A program made the translations under genes and the position numbers. A stretch of DNA of 64,000 bases from Chaetoderma sp. LZ-2023a (taxonomy: Eukaryota; Mollusca; Caudofoveata; Chaetodermatida; Chaetodermatidae), in contig CM067359.1 of the NCBI GenBank assembly GCA_034401795.1, positions 141,663,278-141,727,277 on the forward strand, given 5' to 3'. How positions within the stretch are numbered: position 1 is the stretch's first letter; every line of letters starts with the position of its first letter. Shown one piece after another: positions 11,045 through 20,818 of the stretch. Under the pieces are notes generated by a model. That model was not told the origin of the DNA. It did no database searches and saw nothing but the letters and a program-made list of their open reading frames with translations.

Positions 11045-12787
11045 CAGTGTTGCCCACAGCATCTGATTTTTGGGGGTCCCAAGGACCCCACACACTCAGA
11101 TTTGGGGGTCCCACTGTAAAATCTGGGGGTCCCATGGGGTCCTCATCTGAAATATGGGGGTCCCATGTTTTTTTCTTAAAATAAACACAACACATTGATC
11201 TAATTATAAAGCACTTTATTAAACATGTTGAAAGCACTAGTTATGACATTGTAAATACTGTTAATGTATATATATAGAGAATATTAACTCTGCATAGTTT
11301 ATTAACCTTTAGCACTTTTGGCCACCATTGTAGATCACCAAAATACCCATTTTTGAAAGTGTAACACTTGAATGACTGGCTCTAAACAGCGCCAGTCATT
11401 CCAGTGGTAAATTTTCAGAAATACCTGGGACGAGTTTGCTCAAGGACGACTTGACCTACTTCGGTATAATGCGGGCGTATTTTTTATAATGTAACTGGAA
11501 TGACTAAATATAGTGGAATACATAGGCTAACATAGGCTAAGATCAGACAAAACAATAATTTATCAAAAATAATCTGTATAAATCAGATTAAACTGCGTAA
11601 TTAGTGAAAATATATCAGCCGGATATGTCTAATTCATAGGGAGTAACTATGTAACGCGATTGCTGATTGGCTGAAGCATAGATAACGCATTTAATGAAGT
11701 CAAGATTGCTCTCGTATATATACACAGATAAATCAAGTCTAATACTCGGCATGATTTGCTCAATTATTGTCTTAAATTCAAAGAGAATGACGAAGCGGAC
11801 AGATTCTATTCAGATCAATTTAGTTGAGAAATTGGGAAAACCTAACGATCGAGTATTGTTAAACATTATAAACACTAATCCATCAGTCAATCAATCAGCC
11901 GCTATTGCTAAATAAAAGACGGCTTATAGCGCGCAGTGATACCGTTATTCAAACAGCAATACAAAGACACCGCCGCTAATCCGTCAAATGACCATTCAAA
12001 TGTAAAAGATATCACAATATTTTCCATATATTCCTTCATCCATTTAGATATTTTGATAATTAAATAGAAAAAAATATTTTGCCTGTAAGTTAGGCAAGTA
12101 GGCATGCGCAAATTAATTTCAAAATATTCAGCAGATTAGTGATAACAACTTTGTGATCTGTCCTATGTTCTGAGCTGTGAAAGGGTTAAGACGCCCAAAC
12201 ACATGTGTATACGCTTGATCAGTTGTATTGGATTTCTCAAGCGTGAGGTTCTTCTAGAGGGAGATTCCGCTGTTATCCAATCAAATACTGACACGTCACA
12301 CTGACGTTTAGCACAACAGACAGAAACATGGCGGGTATTTTTGCAATTTGTAGGCCAAACAAGGCGACTAACGTCAGGCTTGTAAACTCATTATTTAAAA
12401 AAATTAGAGCAAATGGAATACTAAGGATGATTTGGGGATTGTGTTTACAATTAAATATGGTAGTTGAATCTGATTTATGGGCATTAACAACTTTGGGCTG
12501 TGCAAGAAAACATACAACAAATAATAGTCTTAAACAACGCAGTAAGTTCGTTTTTATTGAACACACAATACATTAGGTATATTTTTTAAAGTAAAAACAT
12601 GCACAAATAAATATACACACACGATAATATAATCGCTAATTAAGCTCACGCAAAGTTACCAGTTTCCGTTACTCTTTTTCACTGCGTCCCTTGTGCGTCC
12701 TCAGGGATGCAGAGGGTTAATTTTTATGCGTCCCTCTGCCATTTTTATGCGTATATACGCGCAAAAGGACGCATATGGGCAACTCTG
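11045..12787. mobile_element. hAT-3, non-autonomous hAT DNA transposon (1743 bp)
   Basis: Perfect 8-bp target duplication TGTGTTCC (11037-11044 and 12788-12795). Inverted termini CAGTGTTGCCCA at the left and TGGGCAACTCTG at the right. The left subterminal region repeats GGGGGTCCC and the right repeats TGCGTCC. Removing the element restores continuity with the gag of A2. A hairpin of MITE family 1 (ATGACTGGCTC...CAGTCATTCCAGTGG) lies at about 11370-11425. No transposase domain seen. Confidence 0.88.
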
Positions 12788-13871
12788 TGTGTTCCATGGG
12801 GTGGCAGCAGAACCGTACGGTACCGGAGTTCCTGGCGTATCAGCAATGGCTCCTAGTCGGGAGGCCGTTGCTGGTAGGGCCGTGAACATGTCAACGGGTG
12901 ATGTGTTCACGGGAGTGTCCTCCTCGGAGACAGATTGGTCTGAGGCTCTGGCTTGGCTAGCCAGAGTAGACCCGTCTGTGGTTTCGACCACGGCCGAGGA
13001 GGATGCACCCCGTCCATCGGTTGCATCGATTAGGACGGGGATCTTGCCTGCAGCCCGGATCCAGTCTATTGGACTGGATCCAAGGTTTTATGGAGTTGCT
13101 GGATGCTATTTATAGCAAACAACTCCTAACCAAGGGCCAGCTTCCGGCGGCCTCCAGGGAGGTGCGGGTGAGGTGTCGTATTCCAAGGGGGGAATACGAT
13201 ATGTATGGTGTTGTCACCGAGGAAGACCGCTGGGTACTGGGTGTCCAGAGTGCTGGAGCGGGTGGCCCCACCCTGGCACTGGTGGACATAGCTCAGGTAC
13301 ACCATGATGAAGTCCTGTCCCTATGTGATGAGGGGGTGAGGTTAGCAATGAGTGTGCTGTCAACCACTCTTATCGCCTTCTTTAGTCGGTGTGGGCTGAA
13401 GCTGGGGCAGGCCACCCTGTGGCGCTTTCATGCATTAATGATGGCCTGGTGCTGTCTATGGACACATTGGCAAGGGTGCAGGCGCATGTGACAAAGTCCA
13501 GGAGGCAGATGGTCCATGACCATATGCGTCCAGCTACGGCCGTTAGGGAGCGTCTTCTTGGGACACCCCTTACAGGCCCTAGCATCTTTGGTGGCCAAGC
13601 GCGGGCCATCTTAGAGGACACAGCCAGCATTGCGCAGAATCGGTTGGCGGTTAATCTGCAGCTAGTGCGTCAAGCGCACGCACTAGGGGCTGTAGCCAAG
13701 CCGCTAACCGGGCAACCTTCTAAGAAGCAGAAAAAGCACAAAAGCAAGGCAAAAGCTAAGCCGAGTGCTGCTTCTGTTTCTACTGGGTTTTCTCAGCCGC
13801 CTCCGGCGAAGAAGGCCAAGAAGGTTGTGGAGGCCCCTACCCTCCCCAATTTTGCTCCTGATCGCCCGTAA
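12788..13871 (+). pseudogene. DIRS A1 gag-like ORF, C-terminal part, frameshifted
   Basis: Continues the gag after hAT-3. Contains ETDWSEALAWLARVDPSV, REVRVRCRIPRGEYDMYGVV and LGTPLTGPSIFGGQ, each recognisable in DIRS B (EEDWSDACQWL, REVARRCRI...RYGVV, RTPMTGPGLFGGEG). It ends with a basic tail (SKKQKKHKSKAKAKPSAAS) before a stop. At least two frameshifts (about 13090 and 13400) break it. Conservation between the two elements supports real coding ancestry. Confidence 0.7.
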
Positions 13872-13951
13872 AGAAGGGAGGGGATCGTACCTGAGGGTAC
13901 GGGGGCTCCCTTCGTATCTGCCTGGACCGCACCTGTGCGACAGGAACAGCG

Positions 13952-15016
13952 GTGCCAGTTAGACCGGCCAAGCCAAGACCAAAATGGTTCTCACTCTCTC
14001 TCTCGTCAAGAGAGGGGGGTGGGGGGGGAAGCGGATCGCGAGCCAGACAACCCCCATTAGGCGTTGATGTGTCTATAGTGGGTGGAAGGCTCATGCGTTT
14101 CGTTAAGGCTTGGCAAGGTGTGACATCAGACAGTCTGGTCCTGGGGTGGTTATCCCAGAGGTACATGCCGGAGTGGTGGGATTTTCCACAACAGAATCTG
14201 TCTTTGGCACCTGTCTGGACACCCGTACCAAGGGAGCCAGACAAGTTAGAAGCCATTCAAAACGAAGTGTCAGGTTTGCTTCTGAAGGTAGCAATAAAAC
14301 CAGCAAACCGGAGCATTCCAGGCTTCTATTCAAACATGTTCCTTGTTCCCAAGAGCACAGGGGGATGGAGACCCGTACTCAATCTCAGGCCATTAAATTG
14401 GTTTATCCATATGGCTCGGTTTCAGATGGAAACTCCGACGTCAGTAATGGCAAGGTTGAGGAAGGGAATGTGGTGTGTATCGATCGATCTGAAAGATGCA
14501 TATTTCCACATTCCAATGAACAGGAGTTGTCACAGGTTTCTGAGATTTGCGTTTCAGAACCAAGTATGGGAGTTTATAGTCCTCCCATTCGGCCTGTCGA
14601 CAGCTCCTCGGGTTTTCACCAGGGTGGTCCTTGTGTTGACAGCGTTTCTCAGAAAAGAGAACGTGGTGATTCACACCTACATAGACGATTGGCTGATCAA
14701 AGCAGACACATCAGCCAGGTTAGAGGTGGATACTGCTCTGACTCTGAAGTTGCTTTCAGATCTAGGCTGGATAGTCAACAAGGAGAACTCCAAGTTGACA
14801 CCCACTCAACATTTCGTTTATTTAGGGATGCGATTCGATCTCGAGGAGGGCCGGGTTTACTCGTTAGAGCCCAGAGTGGTGTCTCTGTTAGCCATCCTCA
14901 AGAGTTTTCGATTGGGAAACCACATTCATGTGAGGCGGTTTCTTCAGATGCTTGGATTGATGGTCTCCATGGAGCAGGTGATCCTGTATGCTGCTCTAAT
15001 GCGAAGACCTATCTAG
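13952..15016 (+). pseudogene. DIRS A1 reverse transcriptase
   Basis: Carries RT motifs GGWRPVLNLRPLN, VSIDLKDAYFHIPMN, FGLSTAPRVFTRV and the catalytic box IHTYIDDWLIKA, typical of DIRS-group polymerases (YIDD as YxDD). An in-frame TAG after MRRPI ends the ORF at about 15019, where element B continues into RNase H, so this copy has a nonsense mutation. The first RNase H motif VYTDASLEGW (about 15145-15175) follows in another frame and then a 17-base G run. Confidence 0.88.
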
Positions 15017-15171
15017 TATCTGATGTCTCTGTGGAAACAGAACAGAACCTCTATCAAAACTGGTGTTGCATCTTGTATGGTGGAAAAAGCGTCAGAATCT
15101 CCTAGTAGGAGTTTTGCTGCATCTACCCCACCCCCAGCTGTCCGTGTACACGGATGCATCGCTGGAGGGAT

Positions 15172-15188
15172 GGGGGGGGGGGGGGGGG
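15172..15188 (+). repeat. G17 homopolymer in RNase H of DIRS A1
   Basis: Run of 17 G just after codons for EGW. The corresponding place in DIRS B is GGGGTGGGGAGC. Expansion at a G-rich codon run. Confidence 0.95.
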
Positions 15189-15208
15189 AAGCCTGCCTGG
15201 GAGAACAC

Positions 15209-15390
15209 TAGTTCTCCTTTGATCAATACTCACCATTCTGTTACTTTCTGATACACAGCTGGCCCTGACAGCTGGCTCTAGGACTATAGACTTAGAAAGC
15301 TTTACCAACTCCTTGGAACCGGGTACTCGGCTCCCAACTGCCGAGTACCCGTCTACCATAGAGCGCATTGTTGTTTGCATAGCAACAAGA
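15209..15390 (+). repeat. Left ITR of DIRS A2
   Basis: TTCTCCTTTGATCAATACTC, ACCGGGTACTCGGCTCCC and TTGTTTGCATAG are complementary to 20450-20610 in reverse order (CTATGCAAACAA, GTACTCGGCAGTTGGGAGCC, GAGTATTG). Confidence 0.88.
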
Positions 15391-16289
15391 GCTGTCCACG
15401 TTTTTTGCAGGGAGAGATTTAAAGTTTTTTTGTTCAAAGAAATCTAAGTCTTTTATCTGTGATTTGATAGTTTGTGCGTTCTTGAAAGGATATAACTGGA
15501 TAAAATGGAGAATACCGCCGATGATAACCAGGTTGTATAATTCCTTATTATCCATAGTTAAAAGACTTAGGTCTCTAAATTTCGTTGTGTCGCATGTTCC
15601 AATTTCTGACCCCATAGAATCTGGGACGTGTGCTAACAACGAGATATATGTCAGACGATCGCCTTCTTTAAACCCCAACAGGCGATTGGCAGATATGAAA
15701 ATAGGTGTTTGCTACGGTATTTCTAGCACGAATATCGGCTGACGTCGTGCTCCGTAGGGTCCGAGCGGGTGACGTCACACCCGTGATGCTCAGATGTTTA
15801 TGTGAAGAAAATTTTTCATTAATTCATGCATCTTGTTCTGGGTGCTGCGTACTAAAAATGGTACCAGAAAACTTTGGAATGGTCAAGTTTACGTGTGATC
15901 ACGATCGGTTTGCAATGATCGGTGGTGTCAAAATTCTTGAAAGATGCGTGGTCTGCGGTTTTACCGTGTGCTACAGCAGTTTGTTTACATTTTGTTGTTT
16001 CTTCACGTATCGGTTTGGCTTTCGTTAGGAGTATAATTTATATTAATTGGTAAATATACCCCGAATGCTATGCGATATGATTCCTGGTTCCGTTATACAT
16101 CCTGGAGGATCAATTATGGATGTATTTATGCCCGCTTCGTTCTTGTCGTTATAGTCAATGCGATCTTTGTTGTAACGTTGCGGGGTGGGGTGCGGGAGGG
16201 TTTGCAGTTAATTTATGGTCAAATTATTTGAAAATTCATTGTCTGCCTTCCATTTTTGTTTCGTTCCGCTGGCTTATTGTAGGTTTGGT

Positions 16290-17608
16290 TTATAGGCCAA
16301 GCCAGCCCCGCCATCATGTGTCGAGTGCCACATATCGTACGGGTTCTATACAAGGACCATGTCTGTATCCACTGTACTAAGTGTAGTCTTGACAGTAGGT
16401 GTAACGTTTGCGCTGTGTGGTCGGTCGATATGATGCTTAAGTTCCTTGCCAGAAGGACTTGGCAGGGTCTGACGCGGGGTCAGGCGGTCCGAAAGTAAAT
16501 CGTGGAGCGTCCATTTCGGCCCGTGGCGGCGTTCCACGTCTGCAACCGGAGGTGGTGGAGATGGCACCGCCGGCGTGGTTTGGTCCGGCTAGGCAAGGTG
16601 TCTTGCCCACGCTGGTGTCGTCCCTGCTGCCAAAAGTTGTAGGGCAGTCTCTCCCCATGTTTGATTCGAACCCTGTCCTTGGACAGGGTTCTGGACTGGA
16701 CACCGAGGGAGCCGTTTCGTACAGCCCCCTGGCAGTCCCTGATGGGTTCTGTCTCTCTGCGGTCACCTCTGGGTGGTCCAGTAGCGGTGGCCGGTTCGTC
16801 AGGCATGGGAGCCGTCCGCCAGGATGGCTCCACAGTTTTCCTTGTCTAGTGACGACTCTTAGGGGTCTGAAGATGAGGAGGCCGAGGAGGAGAGGGTGCC
16901 TGTGAGGCCGCGGGTGGAGAGCATGGAGTTCGATTCCGTCCTGATGGAACCCGACCTGCAGCTGTCTGGCCTGGCGCAAGCCAGGGCAGCGGCTCCGCCC
17001 GTGGTTGAGGCCACTCCGGTACCCGGCACCGGTCCCGTGATGGTTGGTTTGCTGCCAACCGCCACGGTGACGGGTGTGGCCGGCCAGGCATGGTACTCAC
17101 CTATCTCGCCTGGTCCGGCGGTCAGACATGGGGTGCCGTTGGCGCCCGTGTTTGGCCACGGTTCCTCAACCACTATGGGTCCGCACGGTTTTCCGTGCAG
17201 GCCTACTCCATGGACTGGTGTGTTCCATGGGGCGGTGGCGGAACCGTACGGTGCCGGAGTTCCTGGCATATCAGCAATGGCTCCTAGCCGGGAGGCCGTT
17301 GCTGGTAGGGCCGTGAACATGTCAACGGGTGACGTGTTCACGGGAGTGTCCTCGTCGGAGATGGATTGGTCTGAGGCTCTGGCTTGGCTAGCCAGGGTGG
17401 GCCCGTCTGTGGTTCCGACCACTGCCGAGGAGCATGTACCATCGGTGCATCGATTAGGACGGGGATCTTGCCCGCAGCCCTGATCCAGTCTGTTGGACTG
17501 GATCCATGGTTTATGGTGTTGCTTGATACTATGTATAGCAAACAACGCATGAACAAGGGCCAGCTTCTTGCGGCCTCCATGGAGGTGCGGGCGAGGGGTC
17601 GTATTCCA

Positions 17609-17642
<34 letters not shown>

Positions 17643-17960
17643 ATATGACAGTTATGGTATTGTCCCGTCGGTCACCGAGAATGACCGCTGGCTACTGGGT
17701 GTTCAGAGTGCTGGAGCGGGTGGCCCCGGTCCGGCACTTGTGGACAAGTCCCAGGCACACCAGGATGAAGTCCTGTCCCTATGCGATGAGGGTGTGAGGG
17801 CAGCTATGAGTGCTGTCAACCATTCGTATCGCCTTCTTCAGTCGGTGTGGGCTGAAGCGGGGGCAGGCCACCCTGTGCCACCTGTGGCGCTTTTGTGCAT
17901 CAATGACGGCTTGGTGCTGTCTATGGACGCACTGGCATGGGTGCAGGCGCGTGTGACAAA
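16290..17960 (+). pseudogene. DIRS A2 gag-like ORF, frameshifted and 3'-truncated
   Basis: Same plan as A1: Cys module (DHVCIHCTKCSLDSRCNVC at about 16352-16410), Pro/Gly-rich middle, EMDWSEALAWLARVGPSV, then HQDEVLSLCDEGVRAAMSAV. A one-base loss near 16333-16345 breaks the Cys module frame, and a G31 run at 17610-17640 replaces the GGGGGG of A1. It is truncated by the deletion that removed gag end and RT. In contrast to A1 it is not interrupted by hAT-3. Confidence 0.7.
17610..17640 (+). repeat. G31 homopolymer in DIRS A2 gag
   Basis: 31 consecutive G; the homologous position in A1 (about 13184) has six G. Potential G-quadruplex former and polymerase slippage site, or an assembly uncertainty. 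Confidence 0.95.
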
Positions 17961-18960
17961 GCGTCAGAATCTCCTAGTAGGGGTTTCGCTGCACCTACCT
18001 CACCCCCAGCTGTCCGTGTACACGGGTGCATAGCTGGAGGGGTGGTGGGCCTGCCTGGGAGAACACCAGGTCTCGGGCACATGGACTCTCCTGGAGAGTC
18101 AGCTCCATATCAATCTGTTGGAAATGATGGCAGTGGAACTGGTGTTGGAAGAGTTTCTTCCGATGATCAGGGGCAAGGTGATATTGATACAGTCGGACAA
18201 TTCGACGGTAGTATCATACATAAATCGCCACGGCGGGACCCGGTCACCCACACTGTATCAAAGTGTGGCACTTGATTCAATGGTGCAGGAATTACTCGGT
18301 TGTTTTGAAAGCAGCTCACATTCCTGGCCGACTGAACATTCTGCCGGATGCTTTGTCTCGCAGACAGTGAATTCTGCCAACAGAATGGTCCCTCAACCCT
18401 CCAGTTCTACGAAGGATCTTCGAGCATTGGGGCAAACCCAACGTGGACTTGTTCGCCACAAGGGGAAATGCTCAAGTCATGACTTATGTCTCGCCGATTC
18501 CAGATCCAAATGCCGTCGATACAGACGCTCTGGCGATAAGCTGGAGAGGGATGCATGCTTACGCGTACCCACCCACCATCCTTCTGCCGAGGGTATTGGT
18601 GAAGATCAGGGAGGAACCGTGTCTGGTCCTGCTAATAGCGCCGTATTGGCCAAGCAGGGCGTGGTTCACGGATCTGCTAGATCTGCTGGTGGAAAATCCA
18701 GTGCAGTTGCCCGAGATTCCGAACATAATCTCCCAGGCCAAGGGACGCTTCCTACACGAGCGTCCCGGAATGTTATTGACTGCGTGGTTGTTGTCAAACA
18801 ACGTGCCACGTTGGGAGGCTTTTCTCAACAGGCTGCTGATTTCATCGCGGCTGCGAGAAGGAGGCCAACATTCAAGTCATATAGCGACAAGGTTAACGGA
18901 TTTGCAGACTGGTGTGAGGAAAGGGGTATTGTTACCTTTCATTCCACTATTCAGCAAATA
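17961..18960 (+). pseudogene. DIRS A2 RNase H and methyltransferase-like region
   Basis: RNase H motifs LHINLLEMMAVELVLEEF, LIQSDNSTVVSYINRHGG and (shifted frame) AHIPGRLNILPDALSR are clear, but the first catalytic motif reads VYTGA followed by a stop where A1 and B have VYTDAS, so the first Asp is lost. Downstream, about 18443-18960 encodes VDLFATRGNAQ-like, DALAISWRGMHAYAYPP and LLIAPYWPSRAWFTDLLDLL: the region after RNase H that DIRS elements carry and that has been compared with phage N6-adenine methyltransferases. Overlaps the recombinase frame. Confidence 0.75.
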
Positions 18961-19799
18961 GCAGACTTTCTCTGTGAGCTGTTCTTTTCAGGACTAGCTC
19001 CCGTCACAGTTGCTGGATACAAGTCAGCTTTGGCATCAGTTATCCCTTGTCTAGCCAACAGGGATAGTCCAGAGGTGGCCCAGTTGAGTGTGATGGTGAA
19101 GGGAATGAGCAATCTCCGATCGAGACCACCGGTAGTCATTCCAGCCTGGAGTCTATCTTTAGTGCTTAATGTACTGGCCAAGCACCCTTTCGAACCGTTG
19201 CATTCGTCTAGTCTAAAGCATTTGACTCTAAAGGCGGTCTTTCTATTGGCAGCTTCCTCAGCTAGAAGGCGCAGTGAGATCCATGCACTTTCAGCAGAGA
19301 GGGACCGAATATTGTCTCCAGAGAGGGTCTGCGTGTACTGCCAAGAGCAGAGTTTATGTCAAAGATCTCGGTCTTTGAGATATCCCGGCAAACCGATCGC
19401 TATACCGAAACTAAGTAGGTTAGATCGTGATGCCAGTATCTGGTGCCCAGTCCGTGCTTTGACTAAGTACAAAACGGACAGACTCGTTACGGTCGAATGG
19501 TAGACATCTGTGGATCTGCCTTATGGAGCCATATGGCGCCGCATCCATGGATTCTATCTCTCGTTGGGTAGTCGAATGCATTCAGATTACCCGTGAGATT
19601 ACGACTTGGCATCAAGTGCAAGGCGCAAGGGCACGTTGTTAGAGGAATAGCCGCCTCTTCCAGCCTTGACAATGGTGTTCCGTTTAAGGACATCATGGCT
19701 GTCGCACAAGGGCACTGTGAGTCCTCTTTCACGAATTACTATATGAGGGATGTGTCAGACTTCGCCATTCCACTTGCTTTAGATGTTTTGAGACGATAG
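18780..19799 (+). pseudogene. DIRS A2 tyrosine recombinase
   Basis: YR-type integrase that would insert circular cDNA without a long target duplication. Visible: N-terminal SAM-like core (RRPTFKSYSDKVNGFADWCE, VAGYKSALASVIPCLA), catalytic Arg in SARRRSEIHALS (about 19264-19298), HxxR in GHVVRG (about 19633-19650), and the terminal SFTNYYMRDV containing the candidate nucleophilic Tyr. A frameshift and stop at about 19500 separate the two halves, so this copy is broken, but all catalytic positions are still encoded. Confidence 0.85.
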
Positions 19800-20297
19800 C
19801 TATATGACCGCACTGCTCTTCTTCCTTTTTTGGCATTTGTAAGAGAGAATTTAGATGCAGGCTTGGTCGAGCGAGAGGATATCAACCAGTTGTGTCCCTG
19901 AGGCCGGACAAGTGAATGATTGGAGGCTCCAGGTCTGAATTCCAAATGTCATGAGGTAATTCACGATTGAGAGTGTTTTGTATTATGTCTATATATCATG
20001 ATCATTCATCTTATATATTCATGCTCATTCCCAGGCTAATATATGCAAAGAGCAGTTAACCCTCTTGGCATATTTGTGTTTCAGGCGAGATGCATGTTCG
20101 TGAGTTCTCTCCCTTTTCTTAGGAGAAAAAGGGGGGGTGGGGGCAGTGATGCGAATGTGATTCGGTTCCGATAACTTGATGGTCCTTTTAGGTCTCCATT
20201 AGTCAAGTTGTTAAGTCTAAATCTTTCTCCAAGGGGCAAAAGTAGCATTTATGGCTTGCCCCTTCCCACCAGGTTACTGAACAAATCTGGTGTATAT

Positions 20298-20395
20298 CAG
20301 AAAGTAACAGAATGGTGAGTATTGATCGAAGGAGAATGCAGGAAATTTCAATTTCCCTTTCTCCGAGATCTAACAATACTCACCATTCTGTTACG
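20298..20395 (+). repeat. Internal complementary region (ICR) of DIRS A2
   Basis: Contains, joined head to tail, the complement of the left tip (GAGTATTGATCGAAGGAGAA) and of the right tip (GGAAATTTCAATTTCCCTTT, CTCCGAGATC). This is the DIRS feature thought to template regeneration of the termini during circular cDNA formation. Same arrangement as in DIRS B. Confidence 0.88.
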
Positions 20396-20401
20396 GACCC
20401 A

Positions 20402-20422
20402 GCCTCCCAGCCCCACGGAGGC
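20402..20422 (+). other. Hairpin beside the ICR of DIRS A2
   Basis: GCCTCC, loop CAGCCCCAC, GGAGGC, preceded by TTACGGACCC. DIRS B has the same hairpin with GCCTCT/AGAGGC and loop CCACCCCAC. The one stem difference (C-G versus T-A) keeps pairing. Confidence 0.6.
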
Positions 20423-20449
20423 AAGCCATGGATTTCTCTTGTTTGGTGG

Positions 20450-20644
20450 CTATGCAAACAATATGAGCTCTATGGTAGACGGGTACTCGGCAGTTGGGAG
20501 CCGAGTACCCGGTTCCAAGGAGTCGGTAAAGCTTTCTAAGTCTATAGTCCTAGAGCCAGCTGTCAGGGCCAGCTGTGTATCAGAAAGTAACAGAATGGTG
20601 AGTATTGTTAGATCTCGGAGAAAGGGAAATTGGAATTTCCTGCA
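20450..20644 (+). repeat. Right ITR of DIRS A2
   Basis: Inverse complement of 15209-15390, extended at its outer tip by GTTAGATCTCGGAGAAAGGG and AATTTCC, which is represented in the ICR but not at the left end. Left and right outer tips differ, as in other DIRS elements. Confidence 0.88.
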
Positions 20645-20818
20645 GTCTCGGGCACATGGACTCTCCAAGAGAGCCAACTGCATATCAATCTGTTGGAAAT
20701 GATGGCAGTGGAACTGGCATTGGAAAAGTTTCCTCCAAAAGTCAGGGGCAAGGCGATATTGATACGGTCGGACAACTCGACAGTAGTATCATACATAAAT
20801 CGCCAAGGCGGGACCAAG
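20645..20818 (+). pseudogene. DIRS A1 RNase H, continuation beyond A2
   Basis: Encodes SGTWTLQESQLHINLLEMMA and LIRSDNSTVVSYINRQGGTK, the second and third RNase H motifs, in an undamaged frame. It continues the VYTDASLEGW piece at about 15145-15208. It stops at the left end of hAT-4; the rest of A1 is not seen beyond 22934. Confidence 0.82.

Larger units (their letters stand above)
8953..15208 (+). mobile_element. DIRS A1, degenerate DIRS-type tyrosine-recombinase retrotransposon, 5' part
   Basis: Left terminus TTCTCCTTCGATCAGTACTT matches the left end of DIRS A2 (15212) and the A2 internal complementary region. Order: left ITR, long leader, gag-like ORF (cut by hAT-3), RT, start of RNase H. 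At about 15208 the RNase H is interrupted by insertion of the related element A2; the RNase H resumes at 20645-20818 and is then cut off by hAT-4. The tyrosine recombinase and right ITR are missing. It carries frameshifts and a nonsense codon at about 15019, so it is dead. Confidence 0.85.
15209..20644 (+). mobile_element. DIRS A2, RT-deleted DIRS-type element nested in DIRS A1 (about 5.4 kb)
   Basis: Complete from tip to tip: left ITR 15209-15385, gag-like 16290-17960, RNase H and tyrosine recombinase 17961-19799, internal complementary region 20298-20395, right ITR 20450-20644. Sequence on either side belongs to one RNase H gene (GCCTGCCTGGGAGAACAC before, GTCTCGGGCACATGG after), so it inserted into A1. 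The RT is missing through a 1.6-kb deletion at about 17961, where the AAAG of ACAAAG joins GCGTCAGAATC (4-bp microhomology). It must have moved before the deletion or by help in trans. Confidence 0.88.

Noticed and set aside
12328..12576. 82-codon ORF inside hAT-3
   Set aside because: No recognisable domain and opposed by a similar-length antisense ORF; probably chance.
8953..15390. Direct repeat of the 8953 and 15209 segments read as two LTRs of one element
   Set aside because: They are the left ITRs of two DIRS elements: the right ends are inverted, an ICR is present, and there is no protease or DDE integrase, but a tyrosine recombinase.
16859..17545. 228-codon minus-strand ORF over DIRS A2 gag
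   Set aside because: Same kind of shadow as the one in A1; it exists because low-complexity gag lacks antisense stops.
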